Source of the DNA: Mesorhizobium sp. INR15
Lineage (GTDB): Bacteria > Pseudomonadota > Alphaproteobacteria > Rhizobiales > Rhizobiaceae
Direction of reading: 5' to 3'
Length of the DNA: 64,000 nucleotides
NCBI RefSeq assembly: GCF_015500075.1
Contig: NZ_CP045496.1
Coordinates: 620,001-684,000 of the forward strand
Shown: piece by piece, positions 55,433 through 63,266 of the stretch
Layout of the letters: each line of letters begins with the position of its first letter
Numbering within the stretch: position 1 is the first letter of the stretch
Position numbers and translations under genes: made by a program
The notes under the pieces: model-generated
Told to the model about the DNA's origin: nothing
Database searches by the model: none
The model's input: the letters and a program-made list of their open reading frames with translations, nothing else

Positions 55433-56336
55433 TCAGGAGGCGATCTCGGCGAGCAGCCAGTCGCGAAAGGCACGGATTTTCGGCACGTTGCGGCGCGCCT
55501 CCGGATAGACCAGCCAATAGGCGTGGCCATCGTCGCCGACCAGATCGAATGGCTGGACTAGGCGGCCGTCGGCGAGTTCCTGCTTGAACAGCGCCCTGGT
55601 CAGCACCGCCACGCCGTGGCCGGCGATGGCGGCATTGGCTTCATAGGCCTGCGCGCCCATGCGGCTGCTGGGCCGCTTGGCAAGGTCGTGGGTATGGACA
55701 CCGGCGGCGGCGAACCATTCCTCCCACCAGATGTCACCGGGATCGAGGATCGGCAGGCGCAAGAGATCGGCCGGTTCCTTGACGCCGCCGATGCTTGCAG
55801 CGAGCTTCGGGCTCAGCATCGGCGTGAAGTCGGCGTCGAGCAGTTTGAAAGCCTCGAGGCCGGGCCATTTGCCGCCGCCCGAACGGATGGCGAGGTCGAC
55901 ATCCTCGCGGGCAAAGTCTGTCAGCCGGCTCGACGTGTCGAGCCGCACGGCAAGGGCGGGGTTGGCGATCTGGAATGAACCCAGGCGGTGCGCCAGCCAG
56001 TTCGAGGCGAATGTCAGCACCGTCGTGACGCAGAGCAGACCATCAGCGCCGGCGGGCCGATGCATAAGCCTCGCTCAGAAGATTGAAGGCCTCGCTGACC
56101 GCGGGGGAAAAGCGCCTGCCGGTTTCGGTCAGGGCGACTTGCCGTGGCTGGCGAAGGAACAGCGGCGTGCCGACGCGCTCCTCCAGCACCTTGATCTGGT
56201 AGCTCACCGCTGCCTGCGTCATGCCGAGTTCGCCGGCCGCCTTGGTGAAGGAGAGATGCCGCGCCACGGCTTCGAACACCCTGATCGCAGCGAGCGGCGG
56301 GAGCGGCGCGGTCTGTCGCGAACTGAGATCAGGCAT
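55433..56336 (-). pseudogene. LysR-family regulator gene broken by a frameshift
   Basis: Two frames together make one GcvA-type LTTR. The 97-residue N-terminal part (56043-56336) has the HTH (PLAAIRVFEAVARHLSFTKA, then GMTQAAVSYQIKVLEERVGT) and ends at ASARRR. The effector domain continues in another frame from about 56065 (DGLLCVTTVLTFASNWLAHR ... RNVPKIRAFRDWLLAEIA) to 55433. The junction is near 56043-56060, in CCCGCCGGCGC, where one base less or two more breaks the frame. It may be a real mutation or a sequencing error. The C-terminal half alone lacks DNA binding. Confidence 0.8.
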
Positions 56337-56446
56337 AAGGCCTCCTTATGGGCCATGATTGATGTTTGATTGGCGAAGACCGCCGATGCACCCGACATTC
56401 AGCCTCAACCCTTCATTCGGGTTCAGGATAGCGGAGGTTGACGATC

Positions 56447-56632
56447 ATGACCATGGCACCGGAAAAGTGCACGCCTACGCCGGATCATCGTTGGATTTCG
56501 TGGCTTGCCGATGGATTTGGCTGGTTTGCAGCCAGAAAGCGGGAGCGTCTGGACATCAGGGACCTGTCGCCGCATCTGCAGCGCGACCTCGGTTTCCTCG
56601 ATGGCAACGATCCTTTCGGGCCGCGCGGATAA
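56447..56632 (+). CDS. DUF1127-like small protein
   Basis: A 61-residue protein ending RDLSPHLQRDLGFLDGND followed by a short tail. The L-x-D-L-x-x-x-x-x-R-D-[IL]-G pattern is that of DUF1127 proteins, small basic alphaproteobacterial proteins, some of which bind RNA or influence phosphate/carbon metabolism. GGAGG lies 9 nt before the ATG. It is divergent from the lysR remnant, the usual setting for a LysR-controlled gene. A different overlapping frame is longer but has no such motif. Confidence 0.65.
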   Translation: MTMAPEKCTPTPDHRWISWLADGFGWFAARKRERLDIRDLSPHLQRDLGFLDGNDPFGPRG

Positions 56633-56786
56633 CCCTGCTCAGCTTATGGGAAACAGGAACGGGCCTGTAGCGTGGGGCCCATGCAATGGAGCCGGCCCAA
56701 CTTTGATTTGACAGGAGATGCGATGGCACAGCATGGCTGCGTCTCCCGGCCGCCATATGCCGGCGCCACGCAAACAGGGCCTCGAT

Positions 56787-58328
56787 ATGACGAGCGGCAT
56801 CCACCACGTCACGCTGATCACCCGCGATGTCCAGGCCAATGTCGATTTCTATGTCGGCTTTCTTGGGCTCCGCCTTGTCAAGCGAACCGGCGGATACGAG
56901 GACGCCCGGCAGCTCCATCTGTTCTACGGCGACGAAACCGGTGCGCCGGGTTCGCTGGTCACCTTCCTGGTCTGGGAGGACGGTTCGCCGGGGCGGGTCG
57001 GGCACGGCCAGGTCGGTGAGTTCGCGCTCGCCATCGATGCCGCGAGCACCGGCTTCTGGCTCGAACGCGCCTTGCGCTTTCATGTTCCCGTGGAGGGGCC
57101 AACGCGCGAGTTCGGCGAGACCGTGCTGCGCCTTCGCGATCCGGATGGGGTCATCGTCAAGTTGGTCGGGACCGATCGGCCGGCAGCGGACCAGAGCTCC
57201 AGCGATATCCCGCTCCAGCACACGGTTCGCGGCATCAGGAGTGCGACGATCTACAGCGAAACCCCGGATCTGACGGCAAGCTTCATCCAGCAGTATTTTG
57301 GTTTCTCGCGCACCGCCCGGGAAGGGACCATCGAGCGGCTTGTCTCGCGGGCCGGCGACTGTATCGACATTCGCGACGCGACCGGCTTCTGGCCCGGGGT
57401 TCCCGGAACGGGTACGGCCGATCACGTAGCCTTTCGCGCTGCCGATATCGAAAAGCTGAACGGTGTGCATGATGCGCTTGGTTCGCTGAATTCGAGCGAG
57501 ACCACCGTGCACGACCGCAAGTATTTTACCTCGCTCTATGTGCGGGAGCCGAGCGGAACGCTGCTTGAGCTTGCGACGGACGGCCCCGGCTTCGGTGTCG
57601 ACGAACCGCCGGAGACACTGGGAACGCGTCTGTTCGTACCAGGCGATGCGACACAGGCCGACGACATCGCGGCGATGCTGCCGCAATTTTCAATGCCCGG
57701 TGATGAACGGATCATCTACCGCGACCTGCCCTTCGTTCACCGCTTCTTTGTGCCTGAGCAGCCCGATGGCAGCACTCTGGTCTTGCTGCACGGGACCGGC
57801 GGCAGCGAGGCCGACCTGATGCCGTTGGCCCGGCATGCCGCGCCACGGGCGACGCTGCTCGGGGTTCGGGGCCGCAGCACCGAGGAAGGCGTCAGCCGCT
57901 GGTTCCGGCGCACGTCGCCAACCGTCTTCGACCAGCAGGACATCCGCTCGGAAGCCGAGGCGTTCGCGGCGTTCGTTGCCGGTGCCAGCACCGCTTACGG
58001 GCTCGACGAAAACCGAACCGTTTTCGTCGGCTATTCCAATGGCGCTAATCTCCTCGCCGCCGTCATGGTCCTGCACCCCGGCCTTGTCAGAAACGCAGTC
58101 TTGCTTCGCGCCATCGCCGTGCTGGATGACATGCCGCCAGCGGATCTTTCCGGCAGCAAGGTCCTGATGCTGTCCGGGCGGTCAGATCCCTATCATTCGC
58201 CCGCGCTGGAGGCGACATTGCAAGCCGATGGCGCCGAGCTTGAAATCCACGCGATCGACGCCGGCCATGAACTAGTCGCGGCGGACCATCACACCATGGC
58301 GCAGTGGTTGGCCCGCATAGTCAGCTGA
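56787..58328 (+). CDS. Fused glyoxalase (MhqO-like) and alpha/beta-hydrolase (MhqD-like) protein
   Basis: A 513-residue fusion. Residues 1-300 hold two VOC domains of the ring-cleaving-dioxygenase MhqO/PcpA type: GIHHVTLITRDVQANVDFYV, a second half starting RGIRSATIYSETP, ADHVAFRA and LYVREPSGTLLELATDGPG with the metal-ligand Glu. From about 320 there is a carboxylesterase/phospholipase-like hydrolase with LVLLHGTGGSEADLMPL, nucleophile elbow FVGYSNGAN, Asp in LSGRSDPYH and His in IDAGHELVA. In Bacillus the two activities are separate genes of the quinone response. Starts at 56718, 56733 and 56757 are possible; 56787 matches the family. Confidence 0.85.
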   Translation: MTSGIHHVTLITRDVQANVDFYVGFLGLRLVKRTGGYEDARQLHLFYGDETGAPGSLVTFLVWEDGSPGRVGHGQVGEFALAIDAASTGFWLERALRFHVPVEGPTREFGETVLRLRDPDGVIVKLVGTDRPAADQSSSDIPLQHTVRGIRSATIYSETPDLTASFIQQYFGFSRTAREGTIERLVSRAGDCIDIRDATGFWPGVPGTGTADHVAFRAADIEKLNGVHDALGSLNSSETTVHDRKYFTSLYVREPSGTLLELATDGPGFGVDEPPETLGTRLFVPGDATQADDIAAMLPQFSMPGDERIIYRDLPFVHRFFVPEQPDGSTLVLLHGTGGSEADLMPLARHAAPRATLLGVRGRSTEEGVSRWFRRTSPTVFDQQDIRSEAEAFAAFVAGASTAYGLDENRTVFVGYSNGANLLAAVMVLHPGLVRNAVLLRAIAVLDDMPPADLSGSKVLMLSGRSDPYHSPALEATLQADGAELEIHAIDAGHELVAADHHTMAQWLARIVS

Positions 58329-58338
58329 CCCCGCACTG

Positions 58339-59298
58339 TCAGCTGACGTTGAGAAGGGCGGTGGCCGTCCGCTCGTCGGTGATGAGACCATTGACCAGGC
58401 GCCGGTTCACCGCCGCGAGGATGCCAGGTAGTTTGCGCTCACCCATGGCGAGCGCGATGACCAGCGACTTCTCGCGTGACGGCAAGGCTGCCGAAGACAC
58501 CCGGTCATTGGTGATGCCTTCGATCATGCGGCCCTCGCGGTCATAGACCCAGCCGACGATCTCGGCGATGCCGCCGGCCTTTTGCAGCGCCTTCAGCTCA
58601 GCCTCCGAAATGAAGCCGTCCTCGTAGAGCGGCGCCTTCGGGCCGAGATCGCCGATGCCGATGAAGGTGACGTCGGCCTCGGCGGCAAGCGCCAAGGTCG
58701 GCTGGATCATCGGCTGGTTGAGCAGCATCTCGCGCTCTTCCGGCGACGAGGCGATGACCGGCAACGGCATCGGGAACGACCGCGCCTTGACCCTGTCGGC
58801 CATGGTAAAGATGACGTTGTAGAAGGCGGCGGAGCCGTCGGGCGAAATGTTGCCGGTCAAGGACACCACCTTGTGCTGCGGACATTCCATCGGCGGCAGT
58901 TGCTCGATCGCCGCCTTCAGCGTGCGCCCGGTGCCGATGGCCATGACGATCGGCGTCGGCGAGCGCAGCCGCCGCTCGATCTCCGCCGCCGCCGCCTCGG
59001 CGATGCCAATGGTGGTGGAGGATGAATTGGGATCGCTGGGCACGACTTCGACCAGGTCAAGCGCGAAACGGGATTTCAGCCGCGCCGCAAGTTCGAGGCA
59101 GTTGGCGATCGGATGATCGACGCGGACCTTGATCAGCCCTTCCGACACCGCCAGCGACACCAGCCGCTGCGCCGTCTGCCGTGAAATGCCGAGCGTCGCG
59201 GCGATCTGGTCCTGTGTGTTGCCGGCAACATAATAGAGCCAGCCGGCGCGCGCCGCGTCGTCCAACCTGTTGCTGCCGCCGTCCTGCCGGGTGTTCAC
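58339..59298 (-). CDS. smoC: SorC/DeoR-type sugar-binding transcriptional regulator
   Basis: A 319-residue SorC-family regulator. The N-terminal HTH region is DDAARAGWLYYVAGNTQDQI followed by AATLGISRQTAQRLVSLAVS, then a sugar-phosphate-binding ISOCOT-like domain (VMAIGTGRTLKAAIEQLPP, NISPDGSAAFYNVIF, VTFIGIGDLGPKAPLYEDGF). The start is GTG at 59298 behind GGGAGG. Rhodobacter and rhizobial polyol operons use this regulator type. Here it is separated from smoE by three unrelated genes. It converges with the fused glyoxalase-esterase gene (10-nt gap). The symbol is tentative. Confidence 0.85.
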   Translation of the reverse strand: MNTRQDGGSNRLDDAARAGWLYYVAGNTQDQIAATLGISRQTAQRLVSLAVSEGLIKVRVDHPIANCLELAARLKSRFALDLVEVVPSDPNSSSTTIGIAEAAAAEIERRLRSPTPIVMAIGTGRTLKAAIEQLPPMECPQHKVVSLTGNISPDGSAAFYNVIFTMADRVKARSFPMPLPVIASSPEEREMLLNQPMIQPTLALAAEADVTFIGIGDLGPKAPLYEDGFISEAELKALQKAGGIAEIVGWVYDREGRMIEGITNDRVSSAALPSREKSLVIALAMGERKLPGILAAVNRRLVNGLITDERTATALLNVS

Positions 59299-59529
59299 GC
59301 CTTGCCTCCCACCGCCTGGTATCAAGGCGGACTGCTTAGTTTCGCAGGGATTGACCCGCCGCGCAATTGTCTATCGTGCGGGCAATTGCCTGCACCCTCC
59401 GGCGCTTTTCCGTGAGGCGGACTGTTACGTCCCCGAGCACAATCCCGATGGACCAGGAATGCCCCTGCCGTCAACGGCTCGCGGATAGCCGGCACTATGG
59501 TTTATCTCGCCGCCCAAACACTTTAAGGG

Positions 59530-59553
59530 ATCGGAAAAGAGGATTTTTCCGAT
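59530..59553 (+). promoter_or_regulatory. Hairpin enclosing the HAD gene ribosome-binding site
   Basis: ATCGGAAAA (59530-59538) pairs perfectly with TTTTCCGAT (59545-59553). The loop GAGGAT carries the Shine-Dalgarno sequence and the AU of the start codon lies in the closing base pairs. This could modulate translation initiation. The rest of the 253-nt gap upstream shows no other signal. Confidence 0.4.
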
Positions 59554-60193
59554 GACGCCGAAAGCGGTTTTCTGGGACATGGACGGCACGCTGGTCGACA
59601 GCGAGCCTCTGCACGAAGCAGCCCTTGTGGCAGCGATGCGCAATGCAGGCCTTGTCCCGCCGGACGATTTGCATGAACGTGTGCTCGGTGTCGCCGCCTG
59701 GCCGGTCTACGAAATGATGCGCGGCGAATTCGGCCTCGATCTTCCCTTCGACGACTGGATCCAGCGCAAATACGAGCACTATCTGCCGCTGGTCGAGCGG
59801 TTGCAGCCGCGCCCCGGCGCGATCGAGGTCTTCAACGAATTGCGCGCAAGGGGCGTGGCGCAGGCGGTGGTCTCGAATTCGGACCGGATGATCGTCGACG
59901 CCAATCTGCGCATGGTCGGACTGACCTATCCCGGCATGAGGACAATCAGCCGCAACGACGTGCGCGAAGGCAAGCCGCACCCCGAGCCGTTCCTGCGCGC
60001 TGCCTGGCTGGCCAATGTCGACCCCGCACAGGCCGTCGCGATCGACGACAGCTGGCCGGGCGCGATAGCCGGGCTGGCGGCGGGCATGAAGACGATCTTC
60101 TGGCCGGAAGCGCCGATGGCCGGACCGCCCGGCGCCGTTGTCATCAACAGCGCCGAGGAGTTGCGGGCTGAGCTAGGTGTGGAGCCTCAATAG
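59552..60193 (+). CDS. HAD-superfamily phosphatase with C-terminus altered by IS481 insertion
   Basis: A 213-residue HAD hydrolase. Motif I WDMDGTLVDSEPL (Asp9, Asp11), motif II VVSNSDRMIV, motif III region REGKPHPEPFLRAA, motif IV AVAIDDSWPGAIAG. All catalytic parts are intact. The IS481 element at 60178 enters in the penultimate codons: the protein now ends ELGVEPQ with a stop inside the element. Rejoining the flanks (60177 to 61216) gives ELGL and a TGA at 61220-61222, so only the last residue was replaced by four. Activity is probably retained. Confidence 0.9.
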   Translation: MTPKAVFWDMDGTLVDSEPLHEAALVAAMRNAGLVPPDDLHERVLGVAAWPVYEMMRGEFGLDLPFDDWIQRKYEHYLPLVERLQPRPGAIEVFNELRARGVAQAVVSNSDRMIVDANLRMVGLTYPGMRTISRNDVREGKPHPEPFLRAAWLANVDPAQAVAIDDSWPGAIAGLAAGMKTIFWPEAPMAGPPGAVVINSAEELRAELGVEPQ

Positions 60194-61126
60194 GTTGTCC
60201 TCGGTTCTGTCGAGGCGACTGATCGGTGTTTTGGACTTTAGGCTGCCGTGCGGGCGATGCCAATTGTACCTGTGGAGCCATACCGGCAGTTCGGCTGCGC
60301 GGTGGTGCGAGGTCGGATAGGCGATGGCATAGGCCCATTCCCTTAGCGCGGTCTGGATGAAGCGCTCGGCCTTGCCGTTGGTCTTGGGCGTGTAGGGCCT
60401 TGTCCTGACATGCTTAAGGTCGAGATCGCGACAGGCTTTGGCGAAGGCTTTCGACCTATAGCAGGAGCCGTTGTCGGTCATGACGCGCGCAATGGTGACG
60501 CCGAGGCTTGCATAATAGGCCAACGCCGCCTTGAGGAAGGCGACGGCGCTTTCCTTCTTCTCGTCGGGCAGGATCTGCGAGAAGGCGATGCGAGAGGCGT
60601 CGTCGATGCAGACATGGACGAATTCCCATCCGGCGCCGCGCGACTTGCCCTTCTGTGGATCGCCGGTGATGCGGTGCCCGACCTGGCTGAAGCGGCCCAG
60701 CTTCTTGATGTCGATGTGGATCATCTCGCCGGGGTGCTCGCGCTCGTAGCGCCGGATCGGTTCGGCCGGCTCAATGTCCTTCAGCCGCGACAGCCCGGCA
60801 CGCTTCAGCACCCGGCTGACGGTGGCGGGTGAGACGCCAACCTCCATGGCGATGTGCTTGCCGGTCAGCCGCCGGCGGCGCAATGCCATGATGCGCTCGG
60901 CCACCGCCTGTCCGGTCATCCCCGGCATGACATGAGGCCGCGACGAGCGGTCGACCATGCCGGCCCGGCCCTCGGCCTTGTAGCGCTCGACCCAGCGCGC
61001 CGCGATCTTCGCCGACACACCATACGTCCGCGCCGCATGGGCTTGGGAAAGACGACCTTCTATCACCGACAGCGCCATTTCCTCTCGACGCAGCGGCGTG
61101 AGACGGGCATTCTTGTGGATGTTCAT
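60173..61126 (-). CDS. IS481-family transposase
   Basis: A 317-residue DDE transposase. N-terminal HTH pair (EEMALSVIEGRLSQAHAART, VSPATVSRVLKRAGLSRLKD) and an rve core with the first Asp in MIHIDIKKLGRF, second Asp in VMTDNGSCYRS and the Glu in TNGKAERFIQTALREWAY. The ATG at 61126 follows GGAGGG. The stop TAG (60175-60173) is made from the duplicated target sequence, not the element itself. No frameshift is seen, so it may be active. Confidence 0.93.
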   Translation of the reverse strand: MNIHKNARLTPLRREEMALSVIEGRLSQAHAARTYGVSAKIAARWVERYKAEGRAGMVDRSSRPHVMPGMTGQAVAERIMALRRRRLTGKHIAMEVGVSPATVSRVLKRAGLSRLKDIEPAEPIRRYEREHPGEMIHIDIKKLGRFSQVGHRITGDPQKGKSRGAGWEFVHVCIDDASRIAFSQILPDEKKESAVAFLKAALAYYASLGVTIARVMTDNGSCYRSKAFAKACRDLDLKHVRTRPYTPKTNGKAERFIQTALREWAYAIAYPTSHHRAAELPVWLHRYNWHRPHGSLKSKTPISRLDRTEDNLLRLHT

Positions 61127-61209
61127 TCGGACCCTCCGATGAGTGCTGAAGCTTGGTAACTCCAGTCTCCTCGGTCAGGTCCGAATGGACAACCCCCTGA
61201 GAGCTCACA
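60178..61209 (-). mobile_element. IS481-family insertion sequence, complete, with 6-bp target duplication
   Basis: About 1,032 bp. The two ends align without gaps over 23 bp as inverted repeats with 16 matches, beginning TGTG and ending GGTTGTCC (left 60178-60200, right 61187-61209 reversed). Directly outside, GCTAGG occurs at both 60172-60177 and 61210-61215, the target duplication. It holds one transposase gene. Confidence 0.9.
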
Positions 61210-61230
61210 GCTAGGGCTCTGAGGCGTAGG

Positions 61231-61289
61231 TCCGCGCTGCCCCTCATTGTCCTGCCGGACATTTCTCCCCGTATAGTCACGGGGAGAAA
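61231..61289. repeat. Intergenic inverted-repeat element, copy 3
   Basis: CCGCGCTGCCCCTCAT, then CCTGCCGGACATT and a hairpin TTTCTCCCCGT-atagtc-ACGGGGAGAAA. It closely matches the right half of copy 2 (50180-50232). It follows the original stop codon of the HAD gene by 8 nt once the IS481 element is removed, and the hairpin may serve as its terminator. Confidence 0.75.
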
Positions 61290-61337
61290 GACGCTGGCAT
61301 TGATGGTGCCGGCCAGCTGATGAGCGAAGGCCAGCGC

Positions 61338-62105
61338 TCAGTTCCTATAGACCGGCTCCTGCTCGTCGAGGATCGCCTTCAACTCGCTGAGGTGACGATC
61401 GGCCTGGCCGGGATAGTCCTCCTGCTCCTGTGCCGCCTTTTCGGCGATGGCGTCGGAAAGCACGCGCAGCGGCCGGCCGGTCCATAGCGCCTTGATGTAG
61501 GTTTCGGCGGCGCGTTCGAAATAGAACATGCGGTTGAAGGTGTCGGCGACGGTGTCGCCAATGACCAGCACGCCATGGTTGCCCATGATCATCACCTTGT
61601 CCTTGGGGGCGGCGAAAAGCTGCGCGCAGCGCTCGCCCTCTTCCTCGAAGGCCAGCCCGCCATAGTGGCTGTCGACGACGTGGCGGTTGAAGAAGATCGC
61701 CGAGTTCTGGTCGATCGGCGGCAGCCGTGAATCGGCGAGCGATGCCAGGACGGTGGCGTGGATCGAGTGCACATGCATGACGCAGCGCGCATGGCGGACA
61801 TTGCGGTGGATGGCGCCATGCAGGCCCCATGCGGTCGGATCAGGCGCGTTCGGGCCGGACAGCGTCTCGGGGTCATTGGCGTCGATCAAAAGCAGATCGC
61901 TCGCCTTGATGCGCGAGAAATGCACCTGGTTGGGGTTCATCAGGAACTGCGTGCCGTCATCATTGACCGCCAGCGAGAAATGGTTGGCCACCGCCTCATG
62001 CATGTTAAGCCGCGCTGTCCAGCGGAAGGCGGCGGCGAGATCGACGCGCTCCTCGTAGAACGGCAGATTGGTCAGCGTTTCCTTTTGCAGGCGGGCGATG
62101 CTCAT
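61338..62105 (-). CDS. Class II aldolase/adducin family protein
   Basis: A 255-residue protein of the fuculose-aldolase fold. Substrate-binding-type motifs are ANHFSLAVND, ALRGPN-like WGLHGAIHRNVRHARCVMHV with the metal histidines HVHSIHAT, and a third His in GNHGVLVIGDTVADTFNRMF. An active-site acidic residue is not certain. The ATG at 62105 follows GGAGGA. In rhizobia such genes often lie outside obvious pathways; it may act on a sugar phosphate or an aldol product. It is in the same direction as the urease genes but 82 nt downstream of ureG. Confidence 0.9.
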   Translation of the reverse strand: MSIARLQKETLTNLPFYEERVDLAAAFRWTARLNMHEAVANHFSLAVNDDGTQFLMNPNQVHFSRIKASDLLLIDANDPETLSGPNAPDPTAWGLHGAIHRNVRHARCVMHVHSIHATVLASLADSRLPPIDQNSAIFFNRHVVDSHYGGLAFEEEGERCAQLFAAPKDKVMIMGNHGVLVIGDTVADTFNRMFYFERAAETYIKALWTGRPLRVLSDAIAEKAAQEQEDYPGQADRHLSELKAILDEQEPVYRN

Positions 62106-62187
62106 CTCAAAAATCCTCCGGTTTCCGGGACAATGCCGCGACCTGACCGTGCCGGCAACCGGTATCGGTTGGTGCAGGAAAGCTGGC

Positions 62188-62829
62188 TCATGCCGCGGTG
62201 CTGGCGGCGGTGCCTGCCCGCAACCCGCCATGCTCGACAATGAAGTCGATGACTTCCTGCAACCCCTTGCCGCGCGACAGGTCGGTGAAGCCGAAGGGGC
62301 GCTTGCCGCGCATGCGGGCCGCGTCGCTCTCCATCACATCGAGATTGACGTTCACATAGGGCGCCAGATCGCTCTTGTTGATGACCAGGAAATCGGAGCG
62401 GGTGATGGCCGGGCCGCCCTTCCTCGGGATTTCCTCGCCCTGGCAGACAGAGATGACATAGAGCGTCAGGTCGGCGAGATCCGGCGAGAAGGTGGCGGCG
62501 AGATTGTCGCCGCCGGATTCGATGAAGATAATGTCGAGATCCGGGAATTTCCTGTTCATCTCGGCGATCGCCTGCAGGTTGATCGAGGCGTCCTCGCGGA
62601 TCGCCGTGTGCGGACAGCCGCCGGTCTCGACGCCCATGATGCGGTCTTCCGGCAGAGCCTGCAGGCGCGCCAGCATCATGGCGTCTTCCTTGGTGTAGAT
62701 GTCGTTGGTGACGACAGCGATGGAAAACTCATCGCGCAGCGCCTTGCAGAGCTTTTCGGTGAGCGTTGTCTTGCCCGAGCCGACGGGGCCGCCGATGCCG
62801 ATGCGGAGCGGACCGTTTTGTGACGTCAC
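62188..62829 (-). CDS. ureG: Urease accessory GTPase
   Basis: A 213-residue SIMIBI GTPase that delivers nickel during urease activation. P-loop GPVGSGKTTL (14-23), the conserved Cys72-Pro73-His74 metal site in VETGGCPHTAIRED, ESGGDNLAATFSPDLAD switch region and the guanine motif VINKSDLAPYV. It overlaps the DUF3995 gene by 4 nt and is the last urease gene. Confidence 0.97.
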   Translation of the reverse strand: MTSQNGPLRIGIGGPVGSGKTTLTEKLCKALRDEFSIAVVTNDIYTKEDAMMLARLQALPEDRIMGVETGGCPHTAIREDASINLQAIAEMNRKFPDLDIIFIESGGDNLAATFSPDLADLTLYVISVCQGEEIPRKGGPAITRSDFLVINKSDLAPYVNVNLDVMESDAARMRGKRPFGFTDLSRGKGLQEVIDFIVEHGGLRAGTAASTAA

Positions 62830-63266
62830 GTGGGGAACTCCATGATGGCAAGAACGACGAAACCAAGCCCGATCAGCAAGCAGAGCGGTGAATAGTAGCT
62901 GATATCAAGCCGCGCGAAAGGCTGTTCGGGTGCGAGCCGCCGCCACCACGGCGTGAAGCCGACAATGCCCCGTCCAAGGAAAACCAGGCCGATCAGCAGC
63001 GCCGAGGCAGCCAGCCCCTCCTTGGGGAAAGGCGACGCGAACACACCCTCCAGCGCCATTGGCCACAGGGTGGCGAGGGCAAGACAGGCGGCAACGGCAA
63101 AACTGGCGAAAGGTGCCGGCATTTCCCGGACACCGCGAAACCCGACAACGGCGCGGGCGCATGACGCCGCGTCCCTGCCCGGCCAGACGCCGCCAATGCC
63201 CCAATAGACATGCAGCGTGGTGATCAACAGCAGAACAGCCGAAAGCGCGAAGGCGAGAATGATCAT
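62826..63266 (-). CDS. DUF3995 membrane protein in the urease operon
   Basis: A 146-residue protein with four hydrophobic helices (IILAFALSAVLLLITTLHVY, FASFAVAACLALATLWPMAL, GLAASALLIGLVFLGRGIVG, PLCLLIGLGFVVLAIMEF). The HVYWGIGGVWPG stretch is the DUF3995 signature. It overlaps ureF and ureG by 4 nt each, so it is made in step with nickel-insertion proteins. Its function is unknown; a role in nickel or urea handling at the membrane is only inference. Confidence 0.85.
   Translation of the reverse strand: MIILAFALSAVLLLITTLHVYWGIGGVWPGRDAASCARAVVGFRGVREMPAPFASFAVAACLALATLWPMALEGVFASPFPKEGLAASALLIGLVFLGRGIVGFTPWWRRLAPEQPFARLDISYYSPLCLLIGLGFVVLAIMEFPT

Noticed and set aside
56359..56670. 103-codon frame overlapping the DUF1127-like gene
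   Set aside because: No family motif and no ribosome-binding site; the 56447-56632 frame has both.
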